DNA from: Sulfuritalea sp.
GTDB taxonomy: Bacteria; Pseudomonadota; Gammaproteobacteria; Burkholderiales; Rhodocyclaceae
DNA: 64,000 bases
NCBI GenBank assembly: GCA_020853215.1
Contig: JADYZH010000075.1
Location: 1 to 64,000 of the forward strand
Direction: 5' to 3'
Shown here piece by piece: positions 1 to 12,600 of this stretch; position 1 is the first letter of the stretch, and each line of letters starts with the position of its first letter. Both the position numbers and the translations under genes were made by a program. The notes under the pieces are model-generated. The model searched no databases. It saw nothing but the letters and a program-made list of their open reading frames with translations, and was not told the DNA's origin.

Positions 1-44
1 GCGTAACGCAGGGATTCGCGGCTTTTACTACAGAGGAAGGCGCT

Positions 45-410
45 ATGAGCACAATCATGCTGGTAGACGATTCGGCGACGATACTGTTGTCCATCTCGAA
101 CATTCTCACCAAGGCCGGCTACACCGTTGAAAAGGCCAACAACGCGGCCGAGGGCCTGGCCAAGTTCAAGAGCGGGGTGAAGGTAAATCTGCTGATTACC
201 GACCTCAACATGCCCGGCATGAACGGCATCGAGTTCATCAAGGAGGTGCGCACCCTGCCGAACTACAAGTTCATGCCCATCCTGTTCCTCACCACTGAAT
301 CGCAGCAATCGAAGCGTCTCGAGGCCAAGGCCGCCGGCGCCTCGGGATGGCTGGTGAAGCCCGCCACCGCCGACGAATTGCTGAGCACCATCAAGCTGGT
401 GATCCGGTAA
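45..410 (+). CDS. CheY-like single-domain response regulator
   Basis: [21 protein letters not shown]...[16 protein letters not shown]...PILFLTTES...KPA: receiver-domain motifs. Confidence 0.92.
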   Translation: MSTIMLVDDSATILLSISNILTKAGYTVEKANNAAEGLAKFKSGVKVNLLITDLNMPGMNGIEFIKEVRTLPNYKFMPILFLTTESQQSKRLEAKAAGASGWLVKPATADELLSTIKLVIR

Positions 411-1693
411 TGGATTTCCTGCTGCTGCTGCGGCGGATGCTCCTCGTTTCGTTCCTGGTCGGACTCGGTGCGGCGGCCACCGTCTATCTGTTCAGTGACT
501 GGTTTGACCAGGTCGTGCTGCCGGCTGTGGGGCTGTCTCGCGCGACAGGCAGCGCGCTTGGCGTCCTGATTGCGGTAATGGCGGCATTCGTCGCCCAGCG
601 CATGATCTCGACCGCGTTTTACCGCGACTGGCTATTCGGACTGGGACGGCTGCAGGATGACGCCTTCAGCCGCTCCGAGACCGTCATCAATGCCGCCGAC
701 CAGGTCGCGGGCGAACTGCGTGCCGTCAGTGGCTTCAACAACGTGGTGCGCGGCCAGTTGAACGGCGTGGTGGCGGAGACCGAAAAAGCGGCCTTCGACA
801 TCGCCAGCCGCCTGCAGGAAATTGACAGCATCATTTCGCGGCTGGGAGCCTTTGTCGAATCGACCACCGCCGAATCAAACAAGCTGCTGACCGCCTCGGA
901 AGATCGCATCGAGCACAACCGGGCCCTGATCTCCACGCTGGAGGACTACATTCGCCAGCGTGTCGTCACGGCGCAGGAGGATCGGGAGCGGATTACCCAT
1001 GTGGTCAAGGAAGCGCGTTCGCTCGGCACCCTGGTCGATCTGATCAAGCACATTTCAGGGCAGACCAATCTGCTGGCACTGAATGCCGCGATCGAAGCCG
1101 CCCGCGCCGGCGAGGCCGGCCGCGGCTTTGCCGTGGTGGCCGACGAAGTGCGCAAGCTCTCGGGTGAGACCAACAAAGCCGTCGGCCAGATCAGCATGGG
1201 CATCCAGACAGTGGCCAACTCCATCGAGACGCAATTCGAGGACAAGCTGTCCAACGACAACGCCGCTGCCGAAGCCGAGGCCCTGGAGAGCTTTGCCGCC
1301 CAGCTGGACGATCTGGGCAAGAGCTACAAGGAAGTCACCGAACACGAAGCCGAGGTGATGTCCACCATCACCGACAGCAGCCAGCAACTGGCCGGCATGT
1401 TCATGTCGGCACTGGCCAGCGTGCAGTTCCAGGACGTGACGCGGCAACAGATCGAGCAGGTGATCGATGCGCTGAACCGCCTCGATGCGCATTCGACAAT
1501 GCTGGCCAACCGGCTTGGCCAGCTCGAAGACCCGGGGTTCACATGGCAGCCGCTGTCCGAACATCTTGACCAGATTTACAGCAACTACGTCATGGATTCG
1601 CAACGTGACGTACATGACAACGCCCGTCACGGTGCGACAGGCAGCGCAGGCAAGCCGGCCACGACGACCGGGGCAAAGATCGAGCTTTTCTAG
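410..1693 (+). CDS. Methyl-accepting chemotaxis protein with two N-terminal TM segments and very little periplasmic loop
   Basis: Start ATG overlaps the upstream stop (TAATG). Hydrophobic N-terminus, MCP signalling hairpin [37 protein letters not shown]-terminus GAKIELF. Confidence 0.9.
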   Translation: MDFLLLLRRMLLVSFLVGLGAAATVYLFSDWFDQVVLPAVGLSRATGSALGVLIAVMAAFVAQRMISTAFYRDWLFGLGRLQDDAFSRSETVINAADQVAGELRAVSGFNNVVRGQLNGVVAETEKAAFDIASRLQEIDSIISRLGAFVESTTAESNKLLTASEDRIEHNRALISTLEDYIRQRVVTAQEDRERITHVVKEARSLGTLVDLIKHISGQTNLLALNAAIEAARAGEAGRGFAVVADEVRKLSGETNKAVGQISMGIQTVANSIETQFEDKLSNDNAAAEAEALESFAAQLDDLGKSYKEVTEHEAEVMSTITDSSQQLAGMFMSALASVQFQDVTRQQIEQVIDALNRLDAHSTMLANRLGQLEDPGFTWQPLSEHLDQIYSNYVMDSQRDVHDNARHGATGSAGKPATTTGAKIELF

Positions 1694-1703
1694 CCTGGAG
1701 ACC

Positions 1704-2036
1704 ATGATGGAATTCGCCACCCAATCCACCCTCGGAGGCAGCACGCGCCTCACCGCCGACGGCGACCTGACCATCTACCACGCGGTCGAGATCAAGCAAC
1801 ACCTGATCGACAGCGTACGCGCCAGCAAGGGACTCGAGCTCGATCTTTCGCATGTGGGCGAGATCGACACCGCCGGCATCCAGCTGCTGATCCTGGCCAA
1901 ACGCGAAAGCCTGAAGCTCGATCACGCCTTGCGCATCGTCGGCCACAGCCCGGCCGTGCGCGAAGTCGTGGAGTTTTTCAACATGGTCGCCTTCTTTGGC
2001 GATCCGCTGGTAATTCCAGCCAACGAGCACTCCTGA
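1704..2036 (+). CDS. STAS-domain protein (anti-sigma factor antagonist-like)
   Basis: DGDLTIYHAVEIKQHLID...LELDLSHVGEIDTAGIQLLILAKRES; start chosen at ATG 1704. Confidence 0.85.
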   Translation: MMEFATQSTLGGSTRLTADGDLTIYHAVEIKQHLIDSVRASKGLELDLSHVGEIDTAGIQLLILAKRESLKLDHALRIVGHSPAVREVVEFFNMVAFFGDPLVIPANEHS

Positions 2037-2049
2037 ACCGGGGCCGACA

Positions 2050-4251
2050 ATGGACGAACTACTCAGCGTGTTTTCGGTCGAGGCCAGGGAACAGCTCGAA
2101 GCCATGGAAGCCGGGCTGATGCAGCTCGAACAGGGCGACCGCGACCCCGAGACCATCAACGCCGTATTCCGTGCCGCCCATACCATCAAGGGCGGCGCCG
2201 GCGTGGTCGAAATTCACTCCGTCGAGAAATTCACCCACATCCTCGAAAACGTCCTCGACCGCCTGCGCAACGGCGAGATCGAGGTCGACGGCGACATGAT
2301 TTCCGCCCTGCTCGCCGGCTGCGACCACATCGGCGCGCTGCTTGGCGTGGTGCAGTCGGGCGCACTGGAGCCGGATGAAGAACTGCGGCAGGCGGGCGAA
2401 ACCATTGCCGAGTCCCTGCGTCCCTTCCTCGGTAGCAAGGCTCCGGCCGGCGCCGCCGGCAATCAAGTCTCCTCCGACGCCGACGGCAACATCCAGCGCG
2501 ACAGTCGCGACGGCAGCATCAGCGATTGCTGGCACATCTCCGTCCGCTTCGGCCAGAGCGTGCTGAAGAACGGCATGGACCCGCTGGCCTTCCTGCGTTA
2601 CCTGCTCAACCTGGGCGAAGTCGCGCACATGACCACGCTGACCGACGCCCTGCCCGACACCGACGAGATGGACCCGGAATGCTGCTATCTCGGCTTCGAG
2701 ATCAGCTTTCGCAGCCACGCCAGCAAAGAGGCAATCGAGAAAGTCTTCGACTTCTGCCGCGACGACTGCGACCTGCACATCCTGCCACCCAACAGCAAGG
2801 TGGCGGATTTTCTGCAGCTCATCGAGGCGCTGCCCGAAGAGACGATGCGCCTGGGCGAGATTCTCGTCAAAAGCGGCGCGCTGACCCAAGAAGAACTCGA
2901 TGCCGGCCTGCGCCGGCAGTCCGGCGAGAAAGTCGGCAGTGGCGAGACGGCGGTCGCACCGCCGCTCGGCGAGATCCTGGTGCAGCAGAGCAATGTCCAG
3001 CCCGAACTGGTCGCCGCCGCTGCCGCCAAGCAGAAAACCGTCTCCGAGAAAAAGGCCGCCGAATCCTCCCTGATCCGGGTGCATGCCGACAAACTGGACC
3101 AGCTCATCGACCTCGTCGGCGAACTGGTGATCGCCGGGGCATCGGCCAACCTGCTGGCAAGGAAGAGCCGCGAGGCCACGCTGGTCGAGGCTACCTCGGT
3201 ACTCAGCCGGCTGGTCGAAAGCATCCGTGACTCGGCGCTGCAACTGCGCATGGTGCAGATCGGCGAGACCTTCAACCGCTTCCACCGCGTTGCCCGCGAC
3301 GTCTCCAAGGAACTGGGCAAGGACATCGAACTGGTGATCAGCGGCGCCGAGACCGAACTCGACAAGTCCGTCGTCGAAAAAATCGGTGACCCGCTGATGC
3401 ATCTGGTCAGAAATGCCATGGACCACGGCATCGAACCCACGGCCGTGCGCGCCGCCAACGGCAAGCCGGCCAAGGGCCGGGTCGAGCTCAACGCCTTCCA
3501 TGATTCGGGCAGCATCGTGATCGAGGTGATCGACGACGGTGGCGGCCTCAACAAGGACAGGATAGAGGCCAAGGCACTCGAAAAGGGCATCATCCAGCCC
3601 GGCCAGATCCTGTCCGACCAGGAGATCGTCAATCTCATTTTCGAGGCCGGTTTCTCCACCGTCGAGAAAGTCACCAACCTTTCCGGTCGCGGCGTCGGCA
3701 TGGATGTGGTGAGAAAGAACATCGCCGCGCTGCGCGGCAGCGTCGACGTGCAGACCCAGCCGGGCGCCGGTTCGCGCTTCACCATTCGCCTGCCGCTGAC
3801 GCTGGCCATCATCGACGGTTTCCTCACCGGCGTCGGCAAGTCGTCCTACGTGATCCCGCTCGACATGGTAGTCGAGTGCATCGAACTGGCGGATGCCAGC
3901 ACCGACCGCGACTACCTCAACCTGCGCGGCGAAGTGCTGCCCTTCGTGCGCCTGCGCGAAATGTTCGAAGCTCCCGGCGTCCAGCCCTCGCGTGAAAACG
4001 TGGTGGTGGTGCAGTACGCAGGGCGCAAGGCGGGCATCGTGGTCGATCAGTTGCTGGGTGAATTCCAGACCGTGATCAAACCGTTGGGCACGCTGTTCCG
4101 CAACATGCGCGGCATCGGCGGCTCGACGATCCTGGGCAGCGGTGAAGTCGCATTGATCCTTGATGTACAGGCGCTGGTCAGCCGCTGTGCGCGCGCCGAA
4201 GAGCACGCCTCGCGCGGCAACACCGGCAGTCGCCGGCTTGAGGCGCATTAA
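2050..4251 (+). CDS. cheA: Chemotaxis histidine kinase CheA (copy 1) with LGEIL-type linker motifs
   Basis: HPt [12 protein letters not shown]; dimerisation/ATPase [20 protein letters not shown]-terminal CheW-like domain. Confidence 0.95.
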   Translation: MDELLSVFSVEAREQLEAMEAGLMQLEQGDRDPETINAVFRAAHTIKGGAGVVEIHSVEKFTHILENVLDRLRNGEIEVDGDMISALLAGCDHIGALLGVVQSGALEPDEELRQAGETIAESLRPFLGSKAPAGAAGNQVSSDADGNIQRDSRDGSISDCWHISVRFGQSVLKNGMDPLAFLRYLLNLGEVAHMTTLTDALPDTDEMDPECCYLGFEISFRSHASKEAIEKVFDFCRDDCDLHILPPNSKVADFLQLIEALPEETMRLGEILVKSGALTQEELDAGLRRQSGEKVGSGETAVAPPLGEILVQQSNVQPELVAAAAAKQKTVSEKKAAESSLIRVHADKLDQLIDLVGELVIAGASANLLARKSREATLVEATSVLSRLVESIRDSALQLRMVQIGETFNRFHRVARDVSKELGKDIELVISGAETELDKSVVEKIGDPLMHLVRNAMDHGIEPTAVRAANGKPAKGRVELNAFHDSGSIVIEVIDDGGGLNKDRIEAKALEKGIIQPGQILSDQEIVNLIFEAGFSTVEKVTNLSGRGVGMDVVRKNIAALRGSVDVQTQPGAGSRFTIRLPLTLAIIDGFLTGVGKSSYVIPLDMVVECIELADASTDRDYLNLRGEVLPFVRLREMFEAPGVQPSRENVVVVQYAGRKAGIVVDQLLGEFQTVIKPLGTLFRNMRGIGGSTILGSGEVALILDVQALVSRCARAEEHASRGNTGSRRLEAH

Positions 4252-4318
4252 ACGCAAACCGTCTGAACCCGCATCCTTTCGGCAATTCACTTTCGTTCGT
4301 CACAACGGAGATCACACC

Positions 4319-5947
4319 ATGTTCAAGAACCTGAAAATCGCCATCAAACTTGCCCTGGCATTCGGCCTCGTGCTGGTCCTGCTGATCGCCATCTCGCTGA
4401 CCGGCTCCTTGCGGCTGATCGATTTGAGCAAGAACACCGACGATATTACGAAGAACCTCTGGCCGAAAGTGCTGTTGCTGCAGGACGGGCTCGCCGGGGT
4501 CAATAACGTCGGTATCGGTGCGCGCGACCTGGCGCTGGCCGCCAATGCCGACGCGTTGCAGAAGGCCAAGGCCCAAGTGCTCGACGGACGCGCCGCCATA
4601 GGCAAAGCCTGGGAGGCACTAAAGCCCAAATTGGTGCAGCCCAAGGGCAAGGAAATGATGCAAAGCATATTCGACACGCGGGAGCGCTATATCGCCGCCC
4701 AGAATCAAGTCATCAAGCTGGCCGAGGAAGGAAAAAAGGACGAGGCCGTGGCCTATCTGAACGGCGATTTTCGTTCCGTCGCAGTCGAATATCGCAAGCG
4801 GGTCAACGATCTCATCAAGTACCAGGGTGAATTGCTCGATGCCGTTGGCGTCGAGGCCACCAGAACCGCCGAGATGGGCATGACAATGAACATCGGCTTG
4901 TCCATTGCCGCGATTCTGATCGCCCTGATCGGCGCATTCCTGGTAACGCGGTCGATCACCCAGCCGCTCAACCTCGCCGTGAATGTGGCCGACGAACTTG
5001 CGCAAGGCAACCTGACGGTCAAGATCACGTCCGATTCGAAAGACGAGACCGGCCTGCTGATGGCCTCGATGGCAAACCTGGCGGGCAAACTCGTGCAGAT
5101 CATCAGCGAAGTAAAAACGGCGGCGGACGCCCTGAACAACGCCGCTGCCCAGGTCTCGGCCACGGCGCAGTCGCTGTCGCAGTCGTCTTCCGAGCAGGCC
5201 GCCTCGGTCGAAGAAACCACCGCCAGCATCGAACAGATGACGGCCAGCATCACCCAGAACACCGAGAACGCCAAGGTCACCGACAACATGGCGTCGAAGA
5301 GTTCCGTCGAAGCCACCCAGGGCGGCACGGCGGTCAAGGAAACCGTGGAGGCCATGAAGTCGATTGCCGGCAAGATCGGCATCATCGACGACATCGCCTA
5401 CCAGACCAACCTGCTGGCACTCAACGCCGCCATCGAGGCGGCACGGGCCGGCGAACACGGCAAGGGCTTTGCCGTGGTCGCCGCGGAAGTGCGCAAGCTG
5501 GCCGAGCGCTCGCAAGTTGCCGCACAGGAAATCGGACAACTGGCAGGATCGTCGGTAAAGATGGCGGAGCAGGCCGGCACGCTGCTCGACGAAATGGTGC
5601 CCTCGATCAAGAAGACCTCCGACCTGGTGCAGGAAATCGCCGCCGCCAGCCAGGAACAGAGCCAGGGCGTGGGCCAGATCAATGGCGCCATGGGGCAACT
5701 CAACAAGGCCACGCAGCAGAACGCCTCGGCGTCCGAAGAACTCGCCGCCACTTCCGAGGAAATGGGCGGCCAGGCCGCGCAACTGCAGGATCTGATGGAG
5801 TTCTTCAAGATTGACGAGCAAGGAAAAGTCGGCGCTGGCGCCACGGCGAAGCGTTCGCGTTCGGCGCCGGTCGCCGCCCCCAAAGCCCGCAGCGCAGCAC
5901 GTCCGTCGGCGGTTGCCGCCGCCGAAGCCGATTTCGAACGTTTCTGA
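4319..5947 (+). CDS. Methyl-accepting chemotaxis protein (4HB-type periplasmic region, HAMP)
   Basis: [22 protein letters not shown]...; [45 protein letters not shown]-terminus ADFERF. Confidence 0.93.
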   Translation: MFKNLKIAIKLALAFGLVLVLLIAISLTGSLRLIDLSKNTDDITKNLWPKVLLLQDGLAGVNNVGIGARDLALAANADALQKAKAQVLDGRAAIGKAWEALKPKLVQPKGKEMMQSIFDTRERYIAAQNQVIKLAEEGKKDEAVAYLNGDFRSVAVEYRKRVNDLIKYQGELLDAVGVEATRTAEMGMTMNIGLSIAAILIALIGAFLVTRSITQPLNLAVNVADELAQGNLTVKITSDSKDETGLLMASMANLAGKLVQIISEVKTAADALNNAAAQVSATAQSLSQSSSEQAASVEETTASIEQMTASITQNTENAKVTDNMASKSSVEATQGGTAVKETVEAMKSIAGKIGIIDDIAYQTNLLALNAAIEAARAGEHGKGFAVVAAEVRKLAERSQVAAQEIGQLAGSSVKMAEQAGTLLDEMVPSIKKTSDLVQEIAAASQEQSQGVGQINGAMGQLNKATQQNASASEELAATSEEMGGQAAQLQDLMEFFKIDEQGKVGAGATAKRSRSAPVAAPKARSAARPSAVAAAEADFERF

Positions 5948-5962
5948 GCCTGGGAGAACGTC

Positions 5963-6514
5963 ATGGGAGAAGTCGTTCAGCAAACTGCCGGCAGGACCGC
6001 AGTCACGCCGGCAAGTACCGCCGAAATTGCCCAGTACCTGACTTTCCAGCTCAGCGGCGAGATGTACGCCGTGGGCATCCTCAACGTCAAGGAGATCATC
6101 GAGTACGGCAGCCTCACCGAGATTCCGATGATGCCGGCCTTCATCCGCGGCGTGATCAACCTGCGCGGCGCGGTGGTGCCGGTGATCGACCTGGCGGCGC
6201 GCTTCGGCGGCCGCCAGACGGAAAGCTCGCGGCGCACCTGCATCGTGATCATCGAGCTGACCACCGCTGACGAACATCACGACATCGGGGTGGTGGTCGA
6301 TGCGGTGTCCGAAGTGCTCGAAGTCTCCAGCGCCGACATCGAACCGGCGCCGGCCTTCGGCGCCAAGATCCGCGCCGACTTCATCGACGGCATGGGCAAG
6401 ATCGGCGGCAAGTTCGTCATCATCCTCGACATCCAGCGCGTGCTCTCGGTAGATGAAATCTCCGCGCTGGCGACGGTTGCGGATCGCGGCACCGAATCCG
6501 GTGCCGCAGACTAG
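5963..6514 (+). CDS. cheW: Chemotaxis coupling protein CheW
   Basis: QYLTFQLSGEMYAVGILNVKEIIEYGSLTEIPMMPAFIRGVINLRGAVVPVIDLAARF. Confidence 0.95.
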   Translation: MGEVVQQTAGRTAVTPASTAEIAQYLTFQLSGEMYAVGILNVKEIIEYGSLTEIPMMPAFIRGVINLRGAVVPVIDLAARFGGRQTESSRRTCIVIIELTTADEHHDIGVVVDAVSEVLEVSSADIEPAPAFGAKIRADFIDGMGKIGGKFVIILDIQRVLSVDEISALATVADRGTESGAAD

Positions 6515-6550
6515 GCGAAGCATCCGGTCCCACCACTTCGGGAGCCATTC

Positions 6551-8452
6551 ATGAAGATCGGTTCGATACGCGTCCGCTTGCTGCTGCTCTTCTCCTCGCT
6601 GGTTCTGGGGATGGCCTGGTACCTGTTTGCCAATGTCAGCACCGAGGTGAGCAAGCTGCGCGAAGGCGGTCGCATTGCGGCTGTCAGCGAGGTGGCGGTG
6701 GCCAGCAGCGCGCTGATTCATGAATTGCAGAAGGAACGGGGTCTTTCCGCCGGCTTCATCGGCTCCAAGGGCGGGAAGTTCGTCGACGCGCTGGAAAAGC
6801 AGCGCAGGGATACGGATGCCCGGCGCAAGGCGCTGGCCGACGTCTTCGGCGGGCAGGTCGGCGATCTGCCGCCGGCGATTGCCGAGCACATGCGCCGCGC
6901 CAACGACATGCTCGCCGCCGTCGATGGCAAACGAGGGGAAATCAGCGCGTTGAAACTGGCCGGCCCGGACTCCTTTGCGTTCTATTCAGCTTCCATCGAA
7001 AACTACCTGACGGCCGTGGGATCGATCGCGCCCAGCCTGGGCGACGCCAGGATGATGCGCAAATTTTCGGCCTATGTGATGTTCCTCGCCGCCAAGGAAC
7101 AGGCGGGGCGCGAGCGTGCCACGGTGAACGGAATGTTTGCCGCCGACGCATCGGTCAAAGTCCCGATATTCCAGCGCCTGCAAGGCCTGATCACGGCGCA
7201 GGATCTGTATCTTGCGCAGTTTCGCGGCCTCGCCGATCCGGCGGCGACCAAGGCGCTGACCGACCTCCTGGCCACCAAGCCGGCACAGGATGCCTTGCGC
7301 ATGCGCGGCATCGCCATCGAGCAGGCTTTCCTCGGCAATTTCGAAGTGGAACCGGCGACCTGGTTCACCACAATCACGGCCAAGATCGATGCCATGAAAG
7401 GCATCGAAGACCAACTTGCCACCGACATCGCCACCAGTTCGACGGAACTGACCAATGGCGCCCGGCGCGGACTGATGATTGCCATCGCGTCCACCCTGAT
7501 TGTCATCGGCCTTACCGTTGCCTTCGTTATTTTGCTGACACGCATGCTGCGCGATGTGCATACACTGGTGCTCGACGCACAAAGCATTGCCGAGGGCGAT
7601 CTTACCGTGCGCGTGCCGGTCTCCCGTCGGGACGAGATCGGCGATTTGCAGGATGCGATTGCGCGCACCGTTGAAAAACTCGCCCAGACCATTGGCGACG
7701 TGATGAATTCGGCGGAGGCACTCAACAGCGCGGCCGAGCAGGTCTCGGTCACGGCCCAATCGCTGTCGCAGTCATCCAGCGAGCAAGCCGCGTCGGTGGA
7801 AGAAACCACGGCGTCCATCGAACAGATGACGGCCTCGATCGACCAGAACACCGAGAACGCCAGGGTCACCAACAACATGGCCAGCAAATCTTCCGACGAG
7901 GCGACCAAAGGCGGCGCGGCGGTGAAGGAAACCGTGGAAGCCATGAAGCAGATCGCCGGCAAGATCGGCATCATCGACGACATCGCCTACCAGACCAACC
8001 TGCTGGCCCTGAACGCCGCGATCGAAGCAGCGCGTGCCGGCGAAGCCGGCCGCGGCTTCGCCGTCGTCGCCGCCGAAGTCAGGAAGCTGGCCGAGCGCAG
8101 CCAGGTCGCGGCACAGGAAATCGGGCAGCTCGCCGGCTCCAGCGTCAAGATGGCGGAGCAAGCCGGCAAGCTGCTCGAAGAAATGGTGCCCAGCATCAGG
8201 AAGACCTCCGACCTGGTGCAGGAGATCGCCGCCGCCAGCCAGGAACAAAGCGCCGGTGTCGGCCAGATCAACGGCGCCATGGGACAACTGAACCAGGCCA
8301 CGCAGCAGAATGCTTCGGCTTCCGAAGAACTGGCGGCCACGGCCGAGGAAATGGGCGGCCAGGCCGCACAGCTCCAGGATCTGATGGAATTCTTCAAAAT
8401 CCAGGATCACAAGGCGAACGGCAACCGCAGCCACGTAAGCGAGACAGGCTGA
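6551..8452 (+). CDS. Methyl-accepting chemotaxis protein with NIT (nitrate/nitrite-sensing-type) domain
   Basis: [26 protein letters not shown]...DTDARRKAL is NIT-like; HAMP; MCP signalling domain nearly identical to the 4319 gene. Confidence 0.9.
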   Translation: MKIGSIRVRLLLLFSSLVLGMAWYLFANVSTEVSKLREGGRIAAVSEVAVASSALIHELQKERGLSAGFIGSKGGKFVDALEKQRRDTDARRKALADVFGGQVGDLPPAIAEHMRRANDMLAAVDGKRGEISALKLAGPDSFAFYSASIENYLTAVGSIAPSLGDARMMRKFSAYVMFLAAKEQAGRERATVNGMFAADASVKVPIFQRLQGLITAQDLYLAQFRGLADPAATKALTDLLATKPAQDALRMRGIAIEQAFLGNFEVEPATWFTTITAKIDAMKGIEDQLATDIATSSTELTNGARRGLMIAIASTLIVIGLTVAFVILLTRMLRDVHTLVLDAQSIAEGDLTVRVPVSRRDEIGDLQDAIARTVEKLAQTIGDVMNSAEALNSAAEQVSVTAQSLSQSSSEQAASVEETTASIEQMTASIDQNTENARVTNNMASKSSDEATKGGAAVKETVEAMKQIAGKIGIIDDIAYQTNLLALNAAIEAARAGEAGRGFAVVAAEVRKLAERSQVAAQEIGQLAGSSVKMAEQAGKLLEEMVPSIRKTSDLVQEIAAASQEQSAGVGQINGAMGQLNQATQQNASASEELAATAEEMGGQAAQLQDLMEFFKIQDHKANGNRSHVSETG

Positions 8453-8454
8453 AA

Positions 8455-9615
8455 ATGGACATATCGACCGTGAGCCATCCCCGGCGCATTGCAATGCAGG
8501 AAGTTGCACTCACCGCCGATGCGGTAAAGGGTGCGCTGCTCTTGATCGTGGACGACGTGCCGGCGAACCTGAGCGTGCTGGGCGACCTGCTGCGCGATGC
8601 GGGCTATCGGGTGAAGGCGGCCAACTCGGGTCGCGCCGCGCTGCGCTATGCCGCCCAGGAGCCGCGCCCGTCGCTGATCCTGCTGGATGTGATGATGCCG
8701 GAGATGGATGGCTATCAAGTCCTCGCGGCGCTGCGGCAAGATCCGGCCACCCGCGACATTGCGGTGATCTTCCTCACCGCCCTGGACAACGCGCGCGACG
8801 AAGAGCGCGGATTCCAGCACGGCGCCGCGGATTACATCGCCAAACCGATCAAGCCGGATGTGGTCCTCGCCAGGGTACGCAACCAGTTGCTGGCCGGCCT
8901 GGCACGGGACTGGCTGCGCGACCAGAACACGGCACTGGAGGCGGAGGTCGACCGGCGCCTGGAAGAGAATGAGCTGATCCAGACCGTCAGCATCCGCGCC
9001 CTGGCCCATCTTGCCGAGACCCGCGACCCCGAAACCGGCAATCACATCCTGCGCACCCAGGGCTATGTGCAGTTGCTGGCTGTCCGGCTGCGGGACCATC
9101 CCCGCTTTGCAGCCACGCTGAATGAGCCTTACATCAAGATGCTGACCCACTCCGCACCCTTGCACGACATCGGCAAGGTGGGCATCCCCGACTCGATCCT
9201 GCAGAAACCCGGCAAGCTGACCGCGGAGGAGTGGGCAGTCATGAAGACGCATGCCCAGCTTGGCAGCGACGCCATCGAAGCGGCGGAAAAGGACATTGAC
9301 CGGCCGGTCGAGTTTCTCGCCCTGGCCAAGGAAATTGCCCGCTGGCATCACGAGCGCTGGGACGGCAAGGGCTATCCGGACGGCCTTGGCGAGGAATCAA
9401 TCCCGCTTTCCGCCCGGCTCATGACCCTGGCCGATGTTTTCGATGCCCTGATTTCGCGGCGCGTCTACAAGGAACCAATGCCCATCGACGCGGTCCGCGC
9501 GATCATTGCCGAAGAGCGCGGACGCCAGTTCGATCCCGACATGACCGATGCGTTTCTTTCCGGATTTTCGGAGTTCGCCGCCATTGCCGCACGCTACAAC
9601 GATGACCATTCATGA
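8455..9615 (+). CDS. Response regulator with HD-GYP domain (putative c-di-GMP phosphodiesterase, RpfG-like)
   Basis: [21 protein letters not shown]...[31 protein letters not shown] and [14 protein letters not shown]. Confidence 0.92.
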   Translation: MDISTVSHPRRIAMQEVALTADAVKGALLLIVDDVPANLSVLGDLLRDAGYRVKAANSGRAALRYAAQEPRPSLILLDVMMPEMDGYQVLAALRQDPATRDIAVIFLTALDNARDEERGFQHGAADYIAKPIKPDVVLARVRNQLLAGLARDWLRDQNTALEAEVDRRLEENELIQTVSIRALAHLAETRDPETGNHILRTQGYVQLLAVRLRDHPRFAATLNEPYIKMLTHSAPLHDIGKVGIPDSILQKPGKLTAEEWAVMKTHAQLGSDAIEAAEKDIDRPVEFLALAKEIARWHHERWDGKGYPDGLGEESIPLSARLMTLADVFDALISRRVYKEPMPIDAVRAIIAEERGRQFDPDMTDAFLSGFSEFAAIAARYNDDHS

Positions 9616-12600
9616 AGCCGGACCAGAACAACGCAACGCAGGACTACACTTCGATCATGACGGTGGTGCTCGGCTACGCCATCTTCGGTGCGCTGTGGAT
9701 ACTGGTTTCCGATCGGATCGTGACCTGGCTGCTGGACCCCGATCTGATCGATATCGCCAACACGGTGAAGGGCTGGGCTTTCATCGCCATCAGTTCGCTG
9801 CTGCTCTATCGACTGATGTTGAGCCGGCTCGGTCCCGCCGACACGACGGGCGGCGCGCGGGTGCTCGTCTCCCGCTCCTCGCGGAAATTCCTGGCAAAAC
9901 CGCTGCTGATGGCCACCGGGCTTATCGTCGCCCTGACGGCAGCCGTCATCGGCTACGACACGAGCCACAACCAGAACACGGTTGAGCACCGCCTGCAGAC
10001 CATTGCCGCGCTCAAGTTCCAGCAGGTCGATGGCTGGCTTGCTGAGCGACGGGGTGATGTCGACATGTTGCAGGCCAACCGCGGCCTGGGCGAGAACTAC
10101 CGTCGCTGGCGCGAGCGCGGTGACGGCGCCAGTCGTGATCTGCTGCTCGACCACCTTGAAAAGATGCGCATCAACAAAAAGTACCAGAACCTGTGGCTGC
10201 TCGACGAGCAGGGCGAGCCGCTATGGAATGCGGCGCACGATGCGCAGACCATCGACCCGAAACTGCAGAGCGCGGCACTCCGATCCGTTGCCGACAAACA
10301 CCAGCCCCTGCTGCCCCCCGTAGGCAATGCCGGCAGCCGCCAGTACATCGACTTTGCCACCACGCTGCCGCTGCCGGGAGGCCGGCCGGGGCCGATCATC
10401 ATCCTGCGCGTCGACCCGACCACCTATCTCTCTCCATTGTTGCAGTCGTGGCCTGCGCCCAGCGCCAGCGCCGAAGTCCTGCTGTTCCGCCGCGACGGCA
10501 ACGAGGTGCTCTACCTCAACGACCTGCGCCATCGCCCCGACCCGGCCGGAACGTTCCGGCTGGCGGTAGCCACGGAAAAGCTGCTGGCCGCCCAGGTGTT
10601 GCGCGGCGAATCCGGTCCGAATGACCTGATCGACGGCGTCGATCATCGTGGCGTGCCATCGTTGGGTGCGGCGCGCGCCGTGCTCGGCACCGACTGGTTC
10701 CTGATTGCCAAGGCGGACCGGGCAGAGTTGTTTGCCGAGAGCCTGCTCAACAGCATCCGGATCGCGATGGCAGGCCTGCTGATGCTGTTCATTGCCATCA
10801 CCGGAGCACTGGTACTTCGCTCACGCCAGCGTCTGGCGGAACTCCGTCTCGCAAGCGCAGACCAGGCCGAGAAGCTGCGCAACCTGGAACTGCTTCACGC
10901 CCTCGCCAAAGCCTCGGACAATGCGATCGTCGTCAAGGACACCGAGGGCCGCTATCTGTTGCTCAACCAGGCCGCGTGCGACATGGTTGGCAAGACCGAA
11001 CAGGAACTACTGGGGCTCGATGTCAATGCAGCCTTCCCGCCCGGACAGGCGGCGGCGATCGCGGCACTCGACCAGCAGGTCATTTCGGAAAACAGGTCCC
11101 GGAGCGGCGAGGAAATCTTCCACTCACCGCGCGGGCCCAGGACCATGCGGGTCACTCGTGGACCGCTGCATGATGAAGACGGCAAGGTGATCGGTGTTTT
11201 CAGCGTTCTCGACGACATCACCGAGCGCAAGCAGATGGAGCAGGACTTGCTCGCTGCGGCAGCCATGCTGAAAGCCACGCTGTCGCGGACGCAGTTGCTG
11301 CTCGATTCATCAATGGATGCGGTGATCTGCATGGACCAGCATGGCAAGGTGGTGATCTGGAATGCGCGCGCCGAAGAGCTCTTCGGCTACCGGGAAGATC
11401 AGGTGCTGGGTCGCGAAGTGGCGGAGCTGATCGTGCCGCCTGAATACCGTGAAAGACACCGCGAGGGAATGGCGCGCTTCATCAAGACCGGCGAGCCGAA
11501 GCTGATCGGCACACGGGTGGAGGTGCCGGGCATGCGCGCCGATGGCAGCCGCTTCCCCATCGAACTGACGATCGGATCGCTTTCGGAATCGGAAACAGAT
11601 GATCCCATGTTCAGCGCCCACATTCGCGACATCACCGAACGCAAGTCCGCCGAAGCCGAACTGCGCAGACTGTCCATGGCCGTGGAACAAAGCCCGGAAA
11701 GCATCGTCATCACCAACATCGACGCAAAAATCGAGTACGTGAACGAAGCGTTCATCCGCAATACCGGCTACACGCGCGAGGAAGTGATCGGCCAGAATCC
11801 GAAAATCCTCCATTCGGGACAGACCCCGCCCGCAACCTACGCGTCGATGTGGCGGGCGCTCACCCAGGGTCAGCCGTGGCGGGGAGAATTCTTCAACCGG
11901 CGCAAGGATGGCAGCGACTATGTCGAGTTTGCCATCGTCACGCCCATCCGCCAGCCCGACGGTCGCATCACCCACTATGTCGCGGTGAAGGAGGACATCA
12001 CCGAGAAAAAACGCGCGGCCATCGAACTGGAGGAGCATCGCCACAATCTGGAGAACCTGGTGGCCCAGCGTACCTCGCAACTGGAGGAAGCGAAGAAACG
12101 CGCAGAGGTCGCCAATCTGGCCAAGAGCAACTTCCTGGCCAACATGAGCCACGAGATTCGGACGCCGATGAATGCCATCATCGGCCTCACCCATCTCCTG
12201 CGCCGCGCCCGGACGACGCCCGAGCAGGCCGACAAGCTGGCCTCGATAGCCGGCGCCGCCGACCATTTGCTGTCAATCATCAATGACATTCTCGACTTGT
12301 CCAAGATCGAGGCCGGCAAGATGACGCTGGAACAATCCGACTTTTCGCTGGCGGCGACGCTCGATCACACCTGCTCCCTGATTGCCGAGCAGGCACGGAC
12401 CAAGGGTCTGGAACTCAAAGTGGAATGGGAAGGCGTGCCGCCCTGGCTGCGGGGCGATCAGACCCGATTGCGCCAGGCGCTGCTCAACCTGGCCGGCAAC
12501 GCCGTCAAGTTTACCGAGCACGGCAGCGTTGTCCTGCGCGCCGTCCTCCTGCAGAAAAATGAAGAGCAGATTCTGGTGCGCTTCGAGGTCAAGGACACGG

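Noticed and set aside
2059-4290. 743-aa minus-strand ORF antisense to cheA
   Set aside because: Mirror ORF produced by GC-rich codon bias opposite a clear CheA; no recognisable domain.
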